Shown: positions 8,716-17,456, counted from the first letter of the stretch. The stretch: 64,000 bases of DNA from Bradyrhizobium liaoningense (GCF_018130825.1 NZ_JAFCJS010000010.1:62001-126000); one strand, 5' to 3'. Made by a program: numbers and translations. Notes: generated from the letters alone by a model not told the origin.

Positions 8716-8731
8716 CGTGACCGTCATCACA
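8716..8731. promoter_or_regulatory. CRP-like binding site 2
   Basis: CGTGACCGTCATCACA is a second match to TGTGA-N6-TCACA. Its centre is 30 bases from that of site 1, close to three helical turns, so two dimers could sit on the same DNA face. Ten of sixteen bases in the core are shared with site 1 beyond the half-sites, which hints at a duplicated operator. Confidence 0.5.
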
Positions 8732-8808
8732 GTGGAAACTGTTTTGCCGGAGCATCGTAGTTCCCATTAACAACGGGCCCGCTATGGCGGCGCCAATGGG
8801 AGCTTCAA

Positions 8809-9117
8809 ATGACGACGTCCTGCACGACCAAATCCCTGAGTAGCAAGATCCGCGACACCGGCCTGGCGCTGGGCGTTGCCGCCCTCGTTTCGATCGTCTC
8901 GACGACCTCGAGCTTCGCCTTCACGGCCGAAGCGCAGCAGATGTGCACGGGCGATGCCTTCCGCCTGTGCTCGTCGGAGATCCCCAACATCCCGAAGATC
9001 ACCGCGTGCATGATCAAGCATCGCTCCGATCTGAGCGCCGGCTGCCGCGCGGTGATGGACAAGGACCTCGCCAAGGGCGCCTCACGCAAGGTCGCTGACG
9101 CGCAGGACAAACAGTAA
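8809..9117 (+). CDS. Small secreted four-cysteine protein
   Basis: A 102-residue protein with a long N-terminal signal segment (hydrophobic core about residues 18-35, cleavage likely after SFAFTAEA). The mature part has four cysteines in the order C-x8-C-x12-C-x11-C: QMCTGDAFRLCS, then ACMIKH and GCRAVM. The spacing and the pattern resemble the cysteine-rich repeat first described in Golgi protein GLG1 (PF00839), which is widespread and uncharacterised in rhizobia. Function is unknown; two disulfides in the periplasm are likely. The 71-residue gene at 9285 is a paralogue. Two CRP-like sites lie upstream. Confidence 0.8.
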   Translation: MTTSCTTKSLSSKIRDTGLALGVAALVSIVSTTSSFAFTAEAQQMCTGDAFRLCSSEIPNIPKITACMIKHRSDLSAGCRAVMDKDLAKGASRKVADAQDKQ

Positions 9118-9284
9118 GAGCAGCACTGCGATCGTTGCGTCGGTTAGCTCCCCTCGCGATGCGCCCCGGCGTCAAGCCGGGGCCACGCGGCGGTGTCATG
9201 CAGCCTGCCAATAAAGCCGTTGCGGCTGAGGGATCGTCGCACTAGCTTCGCCCGCACATTGTTCCGGGTAAGAGGCATTACGCG

Positions 9285-9500
9285 ATGACCAGATTTCTTT
9301 TCGTTATTTCCCTGCTCTTGTGCGCATCCGCCGCGTCCGCGCAACAGCAGCCCGGACACGACGCCTGCGCGCGCGATGTCAGCCGCTTCTGCCGTGCCGT
9401 GATGAACAATGGCGATGGCGCCGTGCTGGCGTGCCTGAAGCAGAACCGCACCCGCCTCAGCAAGGCCTGCGACAAGGTGCTGACGGACCACGGGCAGTAG
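9285..9500 (+). CDS. Small secreted four-cysteine protein, paralogue
   Basis: A 71-residue protein with a clear signal peptide (MTRFLFVISLLLCASAASA, cleavage before QQQ). The mature part is essentially one cysteine-rich repeat: ACARDVSRFCRAVM, then VLACLKQNRTRLSKACDKVL. It matches the GLG1-type motif better than the 8809 gene and shares with it the four-Cys order and the 'DL/TRLS-x-C' ending. No catalytic residues are apparent. It is probably a periplasmic disulfide-stabilised protein of unknown role. Confidence 0.8.
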   Translation: MTRFLFVISLLLCASAASAQQQPGHDACARDVSRFCRAVMNNGDGAVLACLKQNRTRLSKACDKVLTDHGQ

Positions 9501-9508
9501 GGATTCCC

Positions 9509-9593
9509 GTAGCCCGGATGGAGCGCAGCGAAATCCGGGATTCTGTCCTGCGGCGAGACTGCCCCGGATTGCGCTACGCTCCATCCGGGCTAC
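9509..9593. repeat. Dispersed inverted repeat, family A copy 2
   Basis: An 85-bp palindrome with the same arms as 486-568 (GTAGCCCGGATGGAGCGCAG at the left, GCTCCATCCGGGCTAC at the right) but a different central loop. It lies between the convergent small cysteine protein (stop 9500) and the MFS exporter (stop 9607). Confidence 0.85.
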
Positions 9594-9606
9594 GAATTCA
9601 CAATAC

Positions 9607-11295
9607 CTACGTGCTGCTCCCCGCCGCGGTTGCGACCACGGGCAGCACCTCGCCGCCGGCGCGGTCCGGTGTCTCGTCCTTCCAGCGCACCGAGCCGAAC
9701 GGACGCTCCAGCATGCGGCGTACGCGCACCGGCTCGGGGCCGATGTGGAAATCGATCGCCTGCTGATGCAGCGCGCGTTCGGACAGGGTCGAGCGGTTGC
9801 GCTGGCGCAAGTAGTCGAACCAGGTCGGGCAGTGATAGCGCTCGGTCCACAATTCGGGATCGGCAATGTCGCGCGCGATCGACCAGCCATAGGCGCCGTT
9901 GCGCTGCCGTGAGAGCTGCACATCCTGCATCACATTGTGGAAGGCGCGCGCGTTCTCCTGGGCGACGCGGTATTCGATCTCGACCACCAGCGGTCCGCTG
10001 CGGCCGGTGAGCGACAGCCGGACCTCGGGATCGGCCAGCACCTCGGCATCCTCGTTGCGGGCGCCGACGCGCGGCATCGTGAGCCAGATCCCGAGCAGCG
10101 GCGAGAGCAGCATCAGGCCGGCGGCGACGAGCAGCGCGACCTCGACGCCGGCATAGTCGGTGAGATGGCCCCAGCCCCAGGCGCCGATCGCGATGCCGCC
10201 GGAGATCGAGGCCTGGAATGCCGCGAGCGACCGGCCGGCGACCCAGCGCGGCGCAGAGAGCTGTACGCCGATATTGAACAGCGCGACCGCGGCCATCCAC
10301 ACCGCGCCGGCGAGCACCAGCGCGGTGGCCGTCAGCACCGGCTCGGTGCTCACGGCGAGGGCGGCCATCGCGAACGCCATCGAGATGGTGCAGGCGCGGA
10401 TCGCGGCCTCGCCGCTCATGCGCTTGCGCAATTCATGGATGTTGAGCGCGCCGACCACCGCGCCCATGCCGAAGGCGCCGAGCATGATGCCGTAGGTCTG
10501 CGCGCCGCCATGCAAGAGGTCGCGCGCGATGAGCGGCATCAGCGCCATGATGGCGCCGCCGATCAGGCCCATCACCAGCGTGCGCAGCAGCACGATCTTG
10601 ATCGGCGGCGAATTGGTGATGTAGCGGAAGCCCGAGACCATGGCGCGGTTGAGCTTCTCCCGCGGCAGGCGCGAGGGCTCGACCGAGCGGCGCCAGAGCA
10701 GCAGCACCGCCAGCAGCGGCAGATAGAGGACCGCATTGCAGGCAAACGCCGCGACCGCGCCGAGCGAGGCGACGATGACGCCGCCGACCGCGGGACCGAA
10801 GCTGCGCGCGATGTTGTAGCTGATGCCGTTCAGCGCGACGGCCGACGGCAGGGCTTCCTGTGGCACCTGCTCGCTGACCGAGGATTGCCACGCCGGCCCA
10901 AACAACGCATTGCCGCTGCCGACGACGAAGCAGAAGACGAGCAGCAATTCCGGGGTGATCAGCTTGAGCCAGGCCAGTGCCGTCAGCGCGGTCGCGCCGG
11001 TGAGCGCGATCGCCAGCGAGATCAGCGTCACGATGCGGCGGTCATACATGTCGGCGATGGCGCCGGCCGGCATCGAGATCAGCATGATCGGCAGCATCAG
11101 GGCAGTCTGCACCAGCGCCACCTTGTCCGCCGAGGCCGCCATCTGCGTCATCGCCCAGGCTGCGCCCACGCCCTGAATCAGGAGGCCGAGATTGGAGAGC
11201 AGGCTGGCGAGCCAGATGCGCCGGAATACGGTGAACCGCAGGGGGGCGGCGATGCCCTCGCCGGCGAATTTCTGACGGTTCGGCTGCTCGGTCAT
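9607..11295 (-). CDS. MFS transporter of the MFS_3 type with C-terminal soluble domain
   Basis: About 400 residues with the hydrophobicity of a 10-12 helix major facilitator transporter, including the loop motif AGAIADMYDRRIV (G-x3-D-RR) after helix 2. This is the EntS-like/transmembrane secretion effector group, usually exporters of siderophores or drugs. The last ~140 residues are soluble and look like the antibiotic-biosynthesis-monooxygenase-like (ferredoxin-fold) tail seen in this subgroup: VVEIEYRVAQENARAFHNVM, then GAYGWSIARD. The substrate is unknown and no siderophore genes are nearby. Start placed at the ATG at 11295 behind GGAAGGGG; an ATG at 11307 is also in frame. Confidence 0.85.
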   Translation of the reverse strand: MTEQPNRQKFAGEGIAAPLRFTVFRRIWLASLLSNLGLLIQGVGAAWAMTQMAASADKVALVQTALMLPIMLISMPAGAIADMYDRRIVTLISLAIALTGATALTALAWLKLITPELLLVFCFVVGSGNALFGPAWQSSVSEQVPQEALPSAVALNGISYNIARSFGPAVGGVIVASLGAVAAFACNAVLYLPLLAVLLLWRRSVEPSRLPREKLNRAMVSGFRYITNSPPIKIVLLRTLVMGLIGGAIMALMPLIARDLLHGGAQTYGIMLGAFGMGAVVGALNIHELRKRMSGEAAIRACTISMAFAMAALAVSTEPVLTATALVLAGAVWMAAVALFNIGVQLSAPRWVAGRSLAAFQASISGGIAIGAWGWGHLTDYAGVEVALLVAAGLMLLSPLLGIWLTMPRVGARNEDAEVLADPEVRLSLTGRSGPLVVEIEYRVAQENARAFHNVMQDVQLSRQRNGAYGWSIARDIADPELWTERYHCPTWFDYLRQRNRSTLSERALHQQAIDFHIGPEPVRVRRMLERPFGSVRWKDETPDRAGGEVLPVVATAAGSST

Positions 11296-11432
11296 ATCCC
11301 CTTCCATATGGGCTGGCAGAAGTGGTCTTCGGGTGATTCCGGCAAAGTCAGTGATGCCCGCGAAAGTCCTTCGCTGTCCAGTGGTTAGGCCGGTATAAGC
11401 GGTGCAAAGATGGTTTTGCCGGGGAGGAATAG

Positions 11433-12803
11433 ATGAGGCTGTCGCGACGGACGATCCTGCTGGGAGCGGGCAGCTTGCCCTTCGCGGCTGCGAGCCTGCG
11501 GATGGGCGCGCTGGCCCAGACGGCGCCCGCCGTGCAAAACGCGGAAGTGCCGCCGATCCTGTTCGTCCACGGCAACGGCGACTACGACGCGCTCTGGATG
11601 ACGACCTTGTGGCGGATGGAATCCAACGGCATCGCGCGCGATCGCATGATGGCGATCAATTTCACCGATCCGCTGGCGCGCAGCGACGACAAGGTCGAGC
11701 AGGCGAACCGCTCCTCGACGGAGGACCAGCGCCGCGAGCTCGCTGCCGCCATCGCTGAGCTGAAGCGCCGGACTGGAGCTCCGCGCGTGGCCCTGGTCGG
11801 CAGCTCGCGGGGCGGCAACGCGATCCGCAACGTCATCAGAAGCGGCGGTACCGGCGATGTCAGCCACGCCGTGCTGTGTGGCACGCCCAATCACGGTGTG
11901 TTCGCGACCGACGACCAGCTTGGAAACGAGTTCAACGGCCGCGGGCCGTTCCTGCGCGGTTTGAACGAGGGGGAGAGCGAGGTGACGCCAGGGGTCGCCT
12001 TCCTCACCTTGCGCAGCGACGGCATGGACAAATACGCGCAAGCCGACGGCCGTTTCATCGGCAAACCCGGCACGCCGACCGGCGTCACCAATGAGGGGCC
12101 GGAGCTGAAGGGTGCGACCAATCTCGTGCTCGGCGCGCTCGACCATCGCGAGGTGGCGTTTCACCCGCGCGCCTTCCGCGAGATCTACAAGTTCATCGCC
12201 GGACGCGAGCCCCAGCGAATTGCGATCGTGCCGGAGCAGAGTGTCCGCCTGAGCGGTCTCGTCACCGGCACGCCCGGCGGCGTGTCGACCAACCGCCCGG
12301 TGGCGGGTGCAACCGTCGAGATCTTTCGCGTCGACCCCGATACCGGTGAGCGCAAGGGCGGTGCCGTGCACAGCGCGAAGACCGGCGCCGACGGCCGTTG
12401 GGGCTCGGCGCAGGTCGATCCCGCCTGGTCGCTCGAATTCGTCCTGGCGGCGCCGGATGCGCCGACCACGCACTTCTATCGATCGCCCTTCCCGCGCTCG
12501 TCCGACGTCGTGCACCTCCGGCCCGCGCGCCCGCTCGGTCCGGCGGACAAGGACGCCGGCGCGATCGTGATCATGTCGCGTCCGCGCGGCTATTTCGGCC
12601 TGCCACGGGACGTGGTGCTGTTCGACGGCAAGGAGCCCGCCGACGTCAAGCCGGGTGTGCCCACCGATGCGGCAGCAACATTGCGGCTTCCGGCCGCCGA
12701 GATCGGGCGTAACATCGTGGCCCAGTTCGGCGAAGAACGGATTGTGGCACGCCTCTGGCCGGCCGCCGAGAACAGGATTGCGATTGCCGAGATGACTTAC
12801 TAG
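11433..12803 (+). CDS. Tat-exported alpha/beta hydrolase (lipase/esterase-like)
   Basis: A 456-residue protein that begins MRLSRRTILLGAGSLPFAAA, a twin-arginine signal, so it is exported folded to the periplasm. The oxyanion-region motif PILFVHGNGD (41-50) and the nucleophile elbow VGSSRGGN (Ser125) identify an alpha/beta hydrolase of the triacylglycerol-lipase/PHB-depolymerase-like kind. After about residue 270 there is a beta-rich segment resembling a carboxypeptidase regulatory-like or Ig-like domain (LSGLVTGTPGG, AGATVEIFRVD). The substrate cannot be read from sequence. A cytochrome P450 follows 34 bases downstream, so the two may be cotranscribed. Confidence 0.8.
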   Translation: MRLSRRTILLGAGSLPFAAASLRMGALAQTAPAVQNAEVPPILFVHGNGDYDALWMTTLWRMESNGIARDRMMAINFTDPLARSDDKVEQANRSSTEDQRRELAAAIAELKRRTGAPRVALVGSSRGGNAIRNVIRSGGTGDVSHAVLCGTPNHGVFATDDQLGNEFNGRGPFLRGLNEGESEVTPGVAFLTLRSDGMDKYAQADGRFIGKPGTPTGVTNEGPELKGATNLVLGALDHREVAFHPRAFREIYKFIAGREPQRIAIVPEQSVRLSGLVTGTPGGVSTNRPVAGATVEIFRVDPDTGERKGGAVHSAKTGADGRWGSAQVDPAWSLEFVLAAPDAPTTHFYRSPFPRSSDVVHLRPARPLGPADKDAGAIVIMSRPRGYFGLPRDVVLFDGKEPADVKPGVPTDAAATLRLPAAEIGRNIVAQFGEERIVARLWPAAENRIAIAEMTY

Positions 12804-12837
12804 CTATTCATTTGCGTCAGATCTGCGGGAGAGAGCC

Positions 12838-14205
12838 ATGAATATCGCCAGTGTGCGTCGGCCCATCGTCCCTCCGGCCCCGCCGCGTGCACCCGACAAC
12901 ATGTCGTTCCTTGCTAAGCTCGCGGTGATCCGACGCAACATGATCGCCACCTGGGGGCAGCGTGCCTACGAGGAAGAGGTCATCCCGGGCCGCTTCGTCT
13001 TCCGCAACAGCTTCATCCTGAACCAGCCGGATGCGATCCGGCATGTCCTGCTCACCAATTACGAAAACTACACGCGCACGCCGGCCGGCATCCGCATGCT
13101 GCGTCCGGTGCTCGGCGAGGGCCTTCTGATCGCAGAGGGTCATTCCTGGACGTTTCAGCGCCGCACGCTCGCGCCGGCGTTCACGCCGCGCGCGACCGCG
13201 AACCTCGTTCCGCACATGACGGCGGTGCTCGACGAGACCATCGCCAAGCTTGACGCGCGCACAAGCGAGCCGGTCGACATGCGCGAGGTCATGCAGCGCA
13301 TGACGCTCGAGATCGCCGGACGCACGATGTTCTCGTTCGGAATGGATCAACATGGCGCCACCTTGCGCAACTTCGTCATGGAATATGGCGAGCGGCTCGG
13401 GCGTCCCTACTTCCTCGACATGCTGCTGCCGGTGTCCTGGCCGACCCCGATGGATCGGGCTCGCGCCCGCTTCCGCAAGCGCTGGACCGAGTTCGTTTCG
13501 ATGCTGATCGCCGAGCGGCGCCAAATGGGCAAGAAGGACGGCGCACCGCCGCGCGACCTGTTCGATCTCATGGACGAGGCGCGCGATCCCGAAACGGGCA
13601 AGGGCTTTTCCGACGCGCAGCTCATCGACGAGGTCGCGACCATGATTCTCGCCGGCCACGAGACCACGGCGACGGCGCTGTTCTGGGCGCTCTATCTGCT
13701 CGCGCTCGATCCGGAGACGCAGGAGGAAGTCGCCTCCGAGACGCGGGACGAACATCTCGACAGCATGGCCGACATCGACCGCCAGAAATTCACCCGCGCC
13801 GTGATCGAGGAGACGATGCGGCTCTATCCGCCCGCGTTCCTGGTCGCGCGGGCCGCGCGCGAGAAGGACAACGCCGCCGGCGTCGAGATCGGCAAGGGCG
13901 ACATCATCATGATCGCGCCGTGGCTGCTGCACCGGCACGAGAAGCTGTGGGATCAGCCGAATGCGTTCATTCCCAAACGCTTCATGTCGAAAGAGGCGCC
14001 CGACCGCTTCGCCTATCTGCCGTTCGGCGCCGGCCCGCGCGTCTGCATCGGCGCGCCGTTTGCGCAGGCCGAATCCGTGCTGGCGCTGGCCCGGCTGATC
14101 GGCGCCTTCCGTGTCGAATTGGCCGACGAGACTCCCGTGATTCCGCATGGCGTCGTCACGACCCAGCCGGACCACTCACCCATGTTCCGCATCACGCGTC
14201 GATGA
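12838..14205 (+). CDS. Cytochrome P450
   Basis: A 455-residue soluble bacterial P450. The I-helix oxygen-activation motif is AGHETT (272-277), the K-helix ExxR is E325-T-M-R328, and the haem-thiolate loop is FGAGPRVCIG (397-406) with Cys403 as axial ligand. No membrane anchor is seen. The layout resembles CYP102-like/fatty-acid or terpenoid hydroxylases, but the substrate is unknown. No ferredoxin or reductase gene is adjacent, so electron donors must come from elsewhere. It lies between a secreted hydrolase and a cyclase gene. Confidence 0.95.
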   Translation: MNIASVRRPIVPPAPPRAPDNMSFLAKLAVIRRNMIATWGQRAYEEEVIPGRFVFRNSFILNQPDAIRHVLLTNYENYTRTPAGIRMLRPVLGEGLLIAEGHSWTFQRRTLAPAFTPRATANLVPHMTAVLDETIAKLDARTSEPVDMREVMQRMTLEIAGRTMFSFGMDQHGATLRNFVMEYGERLGRPYFLDMLLPVSWPTPMDRARARFRKRWTEFVSMLIAERRQMGKKDGAPPRDLFDLMDEARDPETGKGFSDAQLIDEVATMILAGHETTATALFWALYLLALDPETQEEVASETRDEHLDSMADIDRQKFTRAVIEETMRLYPPAFLVARAAREKDNAAGVEIGKGDIIMIAPWLLHRHEKLWDQPNAFIPKRFMSKEAPDRFAYLPFGAGPRVCIGAPFAQAESVLALARLIGAFRVELADETPVIPHGVVTTQPDHSPMFRITRR

Positions 14206-14255
14206 CAGGCGCTCGTCTGACCGATGGCGTGATTCAACCGAGATAGAGCCCCGCC

Positions 14256-15665
14256 ATGAGCGACATCCAGGCCCAGTTTTCCGTTCTGAAGCAGACCGCC
14301 GATGCGAAGGTGGTCGATGCGATTGCGGATCTCATCGAGCATGGCGAGGATCACGAGCTCAACCGCGTCAACGTGCTCGATTTCTCCACGCAGCACGGTC
14401 TCGACGAGGAGCACGTGATCTCGGCCTTCCTGCATTCGGCGCGGCTCGGGCTGTTCGATCTCGGCTGGAATGTGCTCTGTCCTGGCTGCGGCGGCGTGCT
14501 CGGGGCGCACTCGACCCTGAAGGCGCTCAAGCCCGATGATTACCACTGCGCGCTCTGCGCCTGCGGCTACAAGGCCTCCGTCGACGACCAGGTCGAGGTG
14601 TCCTTCACGGTGAATCCGCGCGTCCGGCGCATCGCGGCACACGATCCCGACACGCTTCCGGTGTGGGAATATTTCAAGCAGGTGTTCTGGAGCTCCGGCG
14701 TCGACTTCAACAAGGAATCGTTTGCGACGCTCGCCAACGAGGTCACGCTGGACACGATGGAGCTGCCGGCCGGCGAGAAGGCGACCATGTCGCTGCAGCT
14801 GCCGGGCGATTTCGTCATCATCTTCGAGCCGGTGACGCACGCCGCCCATTTCATCGACGTCCAGGGCGAGCCGACCAAGGACCGCCAGCAGCTCGCCATC
14901 ATGTACAACAAGGTGCAGGCTCCGACGGGGACCACGGTGATGCGGCCCGGCCCGTTGCGGCTGTCGCTGGAGAACCAGGCCGGCGTGCGCGTGCTGCCGT
15001 CGGTGTTCATCGCGGCCGAGGCGCTTCATCATCTCATCGGCAAGCGTAAGCCGTTCCTCACCGCCAAGCGGATGCTGTCGAACCAGACGTTTCGCGACGT
15101 GTTCAAGGCGGACAATCTCAGCCTCGATCAGCGGCTCCAGATCACCTCGCTGACTTTCCTGTTCACCGATCTGAAGGGCTCGACCGCGCTCTATGAGCGC
15201 GTCGGTGACCTCGCCGCGTTCGATCTGGTGCGCGCGCATTTCCATGCGCTGCTCGAGATCATCTCTTCCGAGAAGGGCGCGGTGGTGAAGACCATCGGCG
15301 ATGCCGTGATGGCGACCTTCGTCCGTCCCGAACATGCGATCGTCGCGGGTCTGCGGATGCGCGCGGCGATGGACGAGCTCAACAAGCAGCGCGGCACCAC
15401 CGACCTCATCGTCAAGATCGGCATCCATGAGGGCCCGTGCCTCGCGGTGATGCTCAACGAGCGGCAGGATTATTTCGGCCAGACCGTCAACATCGCCGCG
15501 CGCGTGCAGAGCCTGTCGACCGCGCAGGAGATCCATATCACTGGGCCGGTGGCGGATGCGCCGGCGGTCGCCGAACTCCTCCAGCAGCGCGAGATCAAGC
15601 CGATCCAGAAACAGGCCGCGCTGCGCGGCATCGCCGACAAGATGGTGGTGTACGAGATACCGTAA
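14256..15665 (+). CDS. DUF5939-type adenylate/guanylate cyclase
   Basis: A 469-residue cytoplasmic protein. Residues about 1-275 form a DUF5939-like N-terminal region with a zinc-ribbon-like cysteine set (C75-x2-C78 and C98-x2-C101). Residues about 295-469 form a class III cyclase domain with the two metal-binding aspartates in FTDLKGST (Asp306) and TIGDAV (Asp350), and RQDYFGQTVNIAARV. The domain set suggests cAMP synthesis controlled by the zinc/DUF region; the signal is unknown. It starts 50 bases after the P450 on the same strand. With the cyclase at the window start and CRP-like sites at 8.7 kb it points to active cAMP signalling. Confidence 0.9.
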   Translation: MSDIQAQFSVLKQTADAKVVDAIADLIEHGEDHELNRVNVLDFSTQHGLDEEHVISAFLHSARLGLFDLGWNVLCPGCGGVLGAHSTLKALKPDDYHCALCACGYKASVDDQVEVSFTVNPRVRRIAAHDPDTLPVWEYFKQVFWSSGVDFNKESFATLANEVTLDTMELPAGEKATMSLQLPGDFVIIFEPVTHAAHFIDVQGEPTKDRQQLAIMYNKVQAPTGTTVMRPGPLRLSLENQAGVRVLPSVFIAAEALHHLIGKRKPFLTAKRMLSNQTFRDVFKADNLSLDQRLQITSLTFLFTDLKGSTALYERVGDLAAFDLVRAHFHALLEIISSEKGAVVKTIGDAVMATFVRPEHAIVAGLRMRAAMDELNKQRGTTDLIVKIGIHEGPCLAVMLNERQDYFGQTVNIAARVQSLSTAQEIHITGPVADAPAVAELLQQREIKPIQKQAALRGIADKMVVYEIP

Positions 15666-15673
15666 CTCCATAC

Positions 15674-15813
15674 GTCGTCCCGGCCGAGTGCGCAATTGCG
15701 CACGGGGCCGGGACCCATACCGCGTGATTTCTGAAACGGGCAAGATGGTTGTCGCCAAAGCCTTCGTCAAACTACTCCCTGTGGTTATGGGTCCCGGCCT
15801 TCGCCGGGACGAC
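15674..15813. repeat. Inverted repeat family B copy 1, with 16-bp palindrome module
   Basis: Arms GTCGTCCCGG and CCGGGACGAC, with inner GCCGGGACCCATA facing TATGGGTCCCGGC, span 140 bp. Inside the left hairpin, where copy 2 at 26168 has a short GGAGG loop, this copy has the perfect palindrome GTGCGCAATTGCGCAC (15688-15703) followed by GGGG. It fills most of the gap between the cyclase and TerB genes; the rest of the gap (to 15960) shows nothing. Confidence 0.85.
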
Positions 15814-15960
15814 ATTGGAAGGCTTGGCTCGCTCCTCGCCCAGATTGCCGAAACGTAATGCACGCGCGAAACTGACGCACGTTGCGCCGGTTGAGTTTCC
15901 CGCTCATATAATGCTGGTAGCCGCCGCATCCCGCGGCGGCATCCATTTTGGTAGGACCTT

Positions 15961-16449
15961 ATGCTCGACGGCCTGCGCCAGTTCATCGCCGACATCGTTG
16001 CTCCCCAGGCTCAGGATCGCGCCTTCGGCGACAGCGATTATCGGCTCGCGGCGACCGCGTTGCTGGTCCACGTGGTCTCGCTGGACGGCCAGCCGAGCGC
16101 GGCCGAGCAGCGCAAGCTGCACAGCCTGATCGAAAGCCATTTCGGGCTCGATCGCGGCGCGGCGGATCGTCTGATCACCGATGCGACCCAGGTCGAGGGC
16201 GACGCCGTCGATCTCTACCATTTCACCAGCGTCATCATGCGCTCGCTCGACGAAGCGGGCCGCAAGCGCATCGTGCAGATGATGTGGGAGCTGGTCTATG
16301 CCGACGGCCAGGTCTCGGAGTTCGAGGACAACGTCGTCTGGCGCGCCTCCGACCTGCTCGGGATCTCCCAGCGCGACCGGATCGAGCTCAAGCACGCCGT
16401 TGCGGAGCGTGCCGGCGGGCAGGTGCAGGACAGCGCCGTGACCGGTTGA
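15961..16449 (+). CDS. TerB-family protein
   Basis: A 162-residue all-helical protein of the TerB/COG4103 family (tellurite-resistance-protein-B-like domain, about residues 20-145). Recognisable features are the acidic helical hairpins around VVSLDGQPSAAEQRKLHSLI and YADGQVSEFEDNVVWRASDLLG, a pseudo-repeat in which D-G-x-x-S-x-x-E is repeated and probably binds metal. No other ter genes are present, so this is the common stand-alone form of unknown function rather than evidence of tellurite resistance. TAGGA precedes the start. A compact hairpin lies just after the stop. Confidence 0.85.
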   Translation: MLDGLRQFIADIVAPQAQDRAFGDSDYRLAATALLVHVVSLDGQPSAAEQRKLHSLIESHFGLDRGAADRLITDATQVEGDAVDLYHFTSVIMRSLDEAGRKRIVQMMWELVYADGQVSEFEDNVVWRASDLLGISQRDRIELKHAVAERAGGQVQDSAVTG

Positions 16450-16457
16450 TCCGCGCA

Positions 16458-16476
16458 AACCGGCCGACGGCCGGTT
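16458..16476 (+). terminator. Hairpin after terB-like gene
   Basis: AACCGGCC-GAC-GGCCGGTT is a perfect 8-bp stem with a 3-base loop, nine bases beyond the stop codon and followed by GTGTTGAT. The T-tract is weak, so this may be a terminator or merely a stabilising 3' hairpin. The rest of the gap to 16668 shows only AT-richer sequence likely to hold the promoter of the next gene. Confidence 0.5.
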
Positions 16477-16668
16477 GTGTTGATCACATGACGAAACTTT
16501 AATGTGGGCGATCTCCTCCCGGATTTGCCCGTAAATTCCCGGATTTTCTGCTTACCCTGATGTCCGCTCAAGCGGCCATGCGGCGGGCGCCGCTTGCCTG
16601 TCGCGCACGGCCTATGCTCTCGTTCCGCCATTGCGGGACCAAAAACTTCAATTCAAGAGACATCGATC

Positions 16669-17448
16669 GTGACTGAGCGGGTAACGTTGATCACCGGTGC
16701 CTCGGCGGGCATAGGCACGGAGCTGGCGCGCGTGTTCGCCGCCAACGGACACCGCCTCGCACTGACGGCGCGACGGGCCGACCGGCTGGAGGCGCTCGCC
16801 AATGAGCTCGCCGCCAAGGGCGGCAAGAAGCCGATCGTGATCGCCTGCGATCTTCAGGACGCGGACGCCGGCGAGAAGATCGCCGCAGCCCTCAAAGCCG
16901 AAGACGTCGAGCTCGATCATCTCGTCAACAATGCCGGCTTTGGTGTGTTCGGCGATGCCATCGAGTGCGACCGCGCCGAGCAGGTCGGTATTGTCGATGT
17001 CAACGTGCGGGCGCTGACGGATCTGTCGCTGCGCTTTGCCGATCAGCTCATCAGGAACAAGGGCGGACTTCTGAATGTCGGATCGGTCGCCGGCTTTCTG
17101 CCCGGCCCCGGCATGGCCGTCTACTACGCCTCCAAGGCCTATGTGATTTCACTCACCGAGGCGCTGCGGGCAGAGCTCGCGCCGCGCGGCGTTCGCGTCA
17201 CCGTGCTTTGCCCAGGTCCGGTGCCGACCGAATTCCAGGCCCGCGCTGGTGTCGGGTCCGGACACAATACGGCGCTTCTCAACGTTTCGGCGTCCGATGT
17301 TGCCAGGCAGGCCTATCACGGCCTGATGGCGAACAAACGGGCAGTGCTGCCGGGTCTCGGCATCAAGATTGTGCCGTTCGCGCTGCGATTCTTTCCGCGC
17401 GGCTTCATCCTGTCCGCCACCAGCCGGTTCCAGCGGCAGAGGCACTAG
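16669..17448 (+). CDS. Short-chain dehydrogenase/reductase
   Basis: A 259-residue classical SDR using NAD(P)H. The nucleotide motif is TGASAGIG near residues 9-16, the structural NNAG is present (VNNAGFG), and the catalytic residues are the Ser in VGSVAG and Y-x3-K in YYASKAY. The substrate is not predictable; the sequence resembles the DltE/YqjQ-like general SDR group. I take the GTG at 16669 as start because the family N-terminus MTERVTLITGASAGIG begins there; longer in-frame starts upstream add unlike sequence. Confidence 0.88.
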   Translation: MTERVTLITGASAGIGTELARVFAANGHRLALTARRADRLEALANELAAKGGKKPIVIACDLQDADAGEKIAAALKAEDVELDHLVNNAGFGVFGDAIECDRAEQVGIVDVNVRALTDLSLRFADQLIRNKGGLLNVGSVAGFLPGPGMAVYYASKAYVISLTEALRAELAPRGVRVTVLCPGPVPTEFQARAGVGSGHNTALLNVSASDVARQAYHGLMANKRAVLPGLGIKIVPFALRFFPRGFILSATSRFQRQRH

Positions 17449-17456
17449 ATTTCTTG

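Noticed and set aside
8686..8731. Reading the two GTGAC...GTCAC elements as part of the dispersed repeat families
   Set aside because: They are short, not found elsewhere in the window, and match the Crp/Fnr operator pattern better.
15961..16449. Tellurite resistance operon
   Set aside because: Only a TerB-like protein is present; no terZACDE genes lie nearby.
16480..16496. TGTGTTGATCACA-like sequence as an FNR or CRP box
   Set aside because: The central spacer is too short for either consensus.
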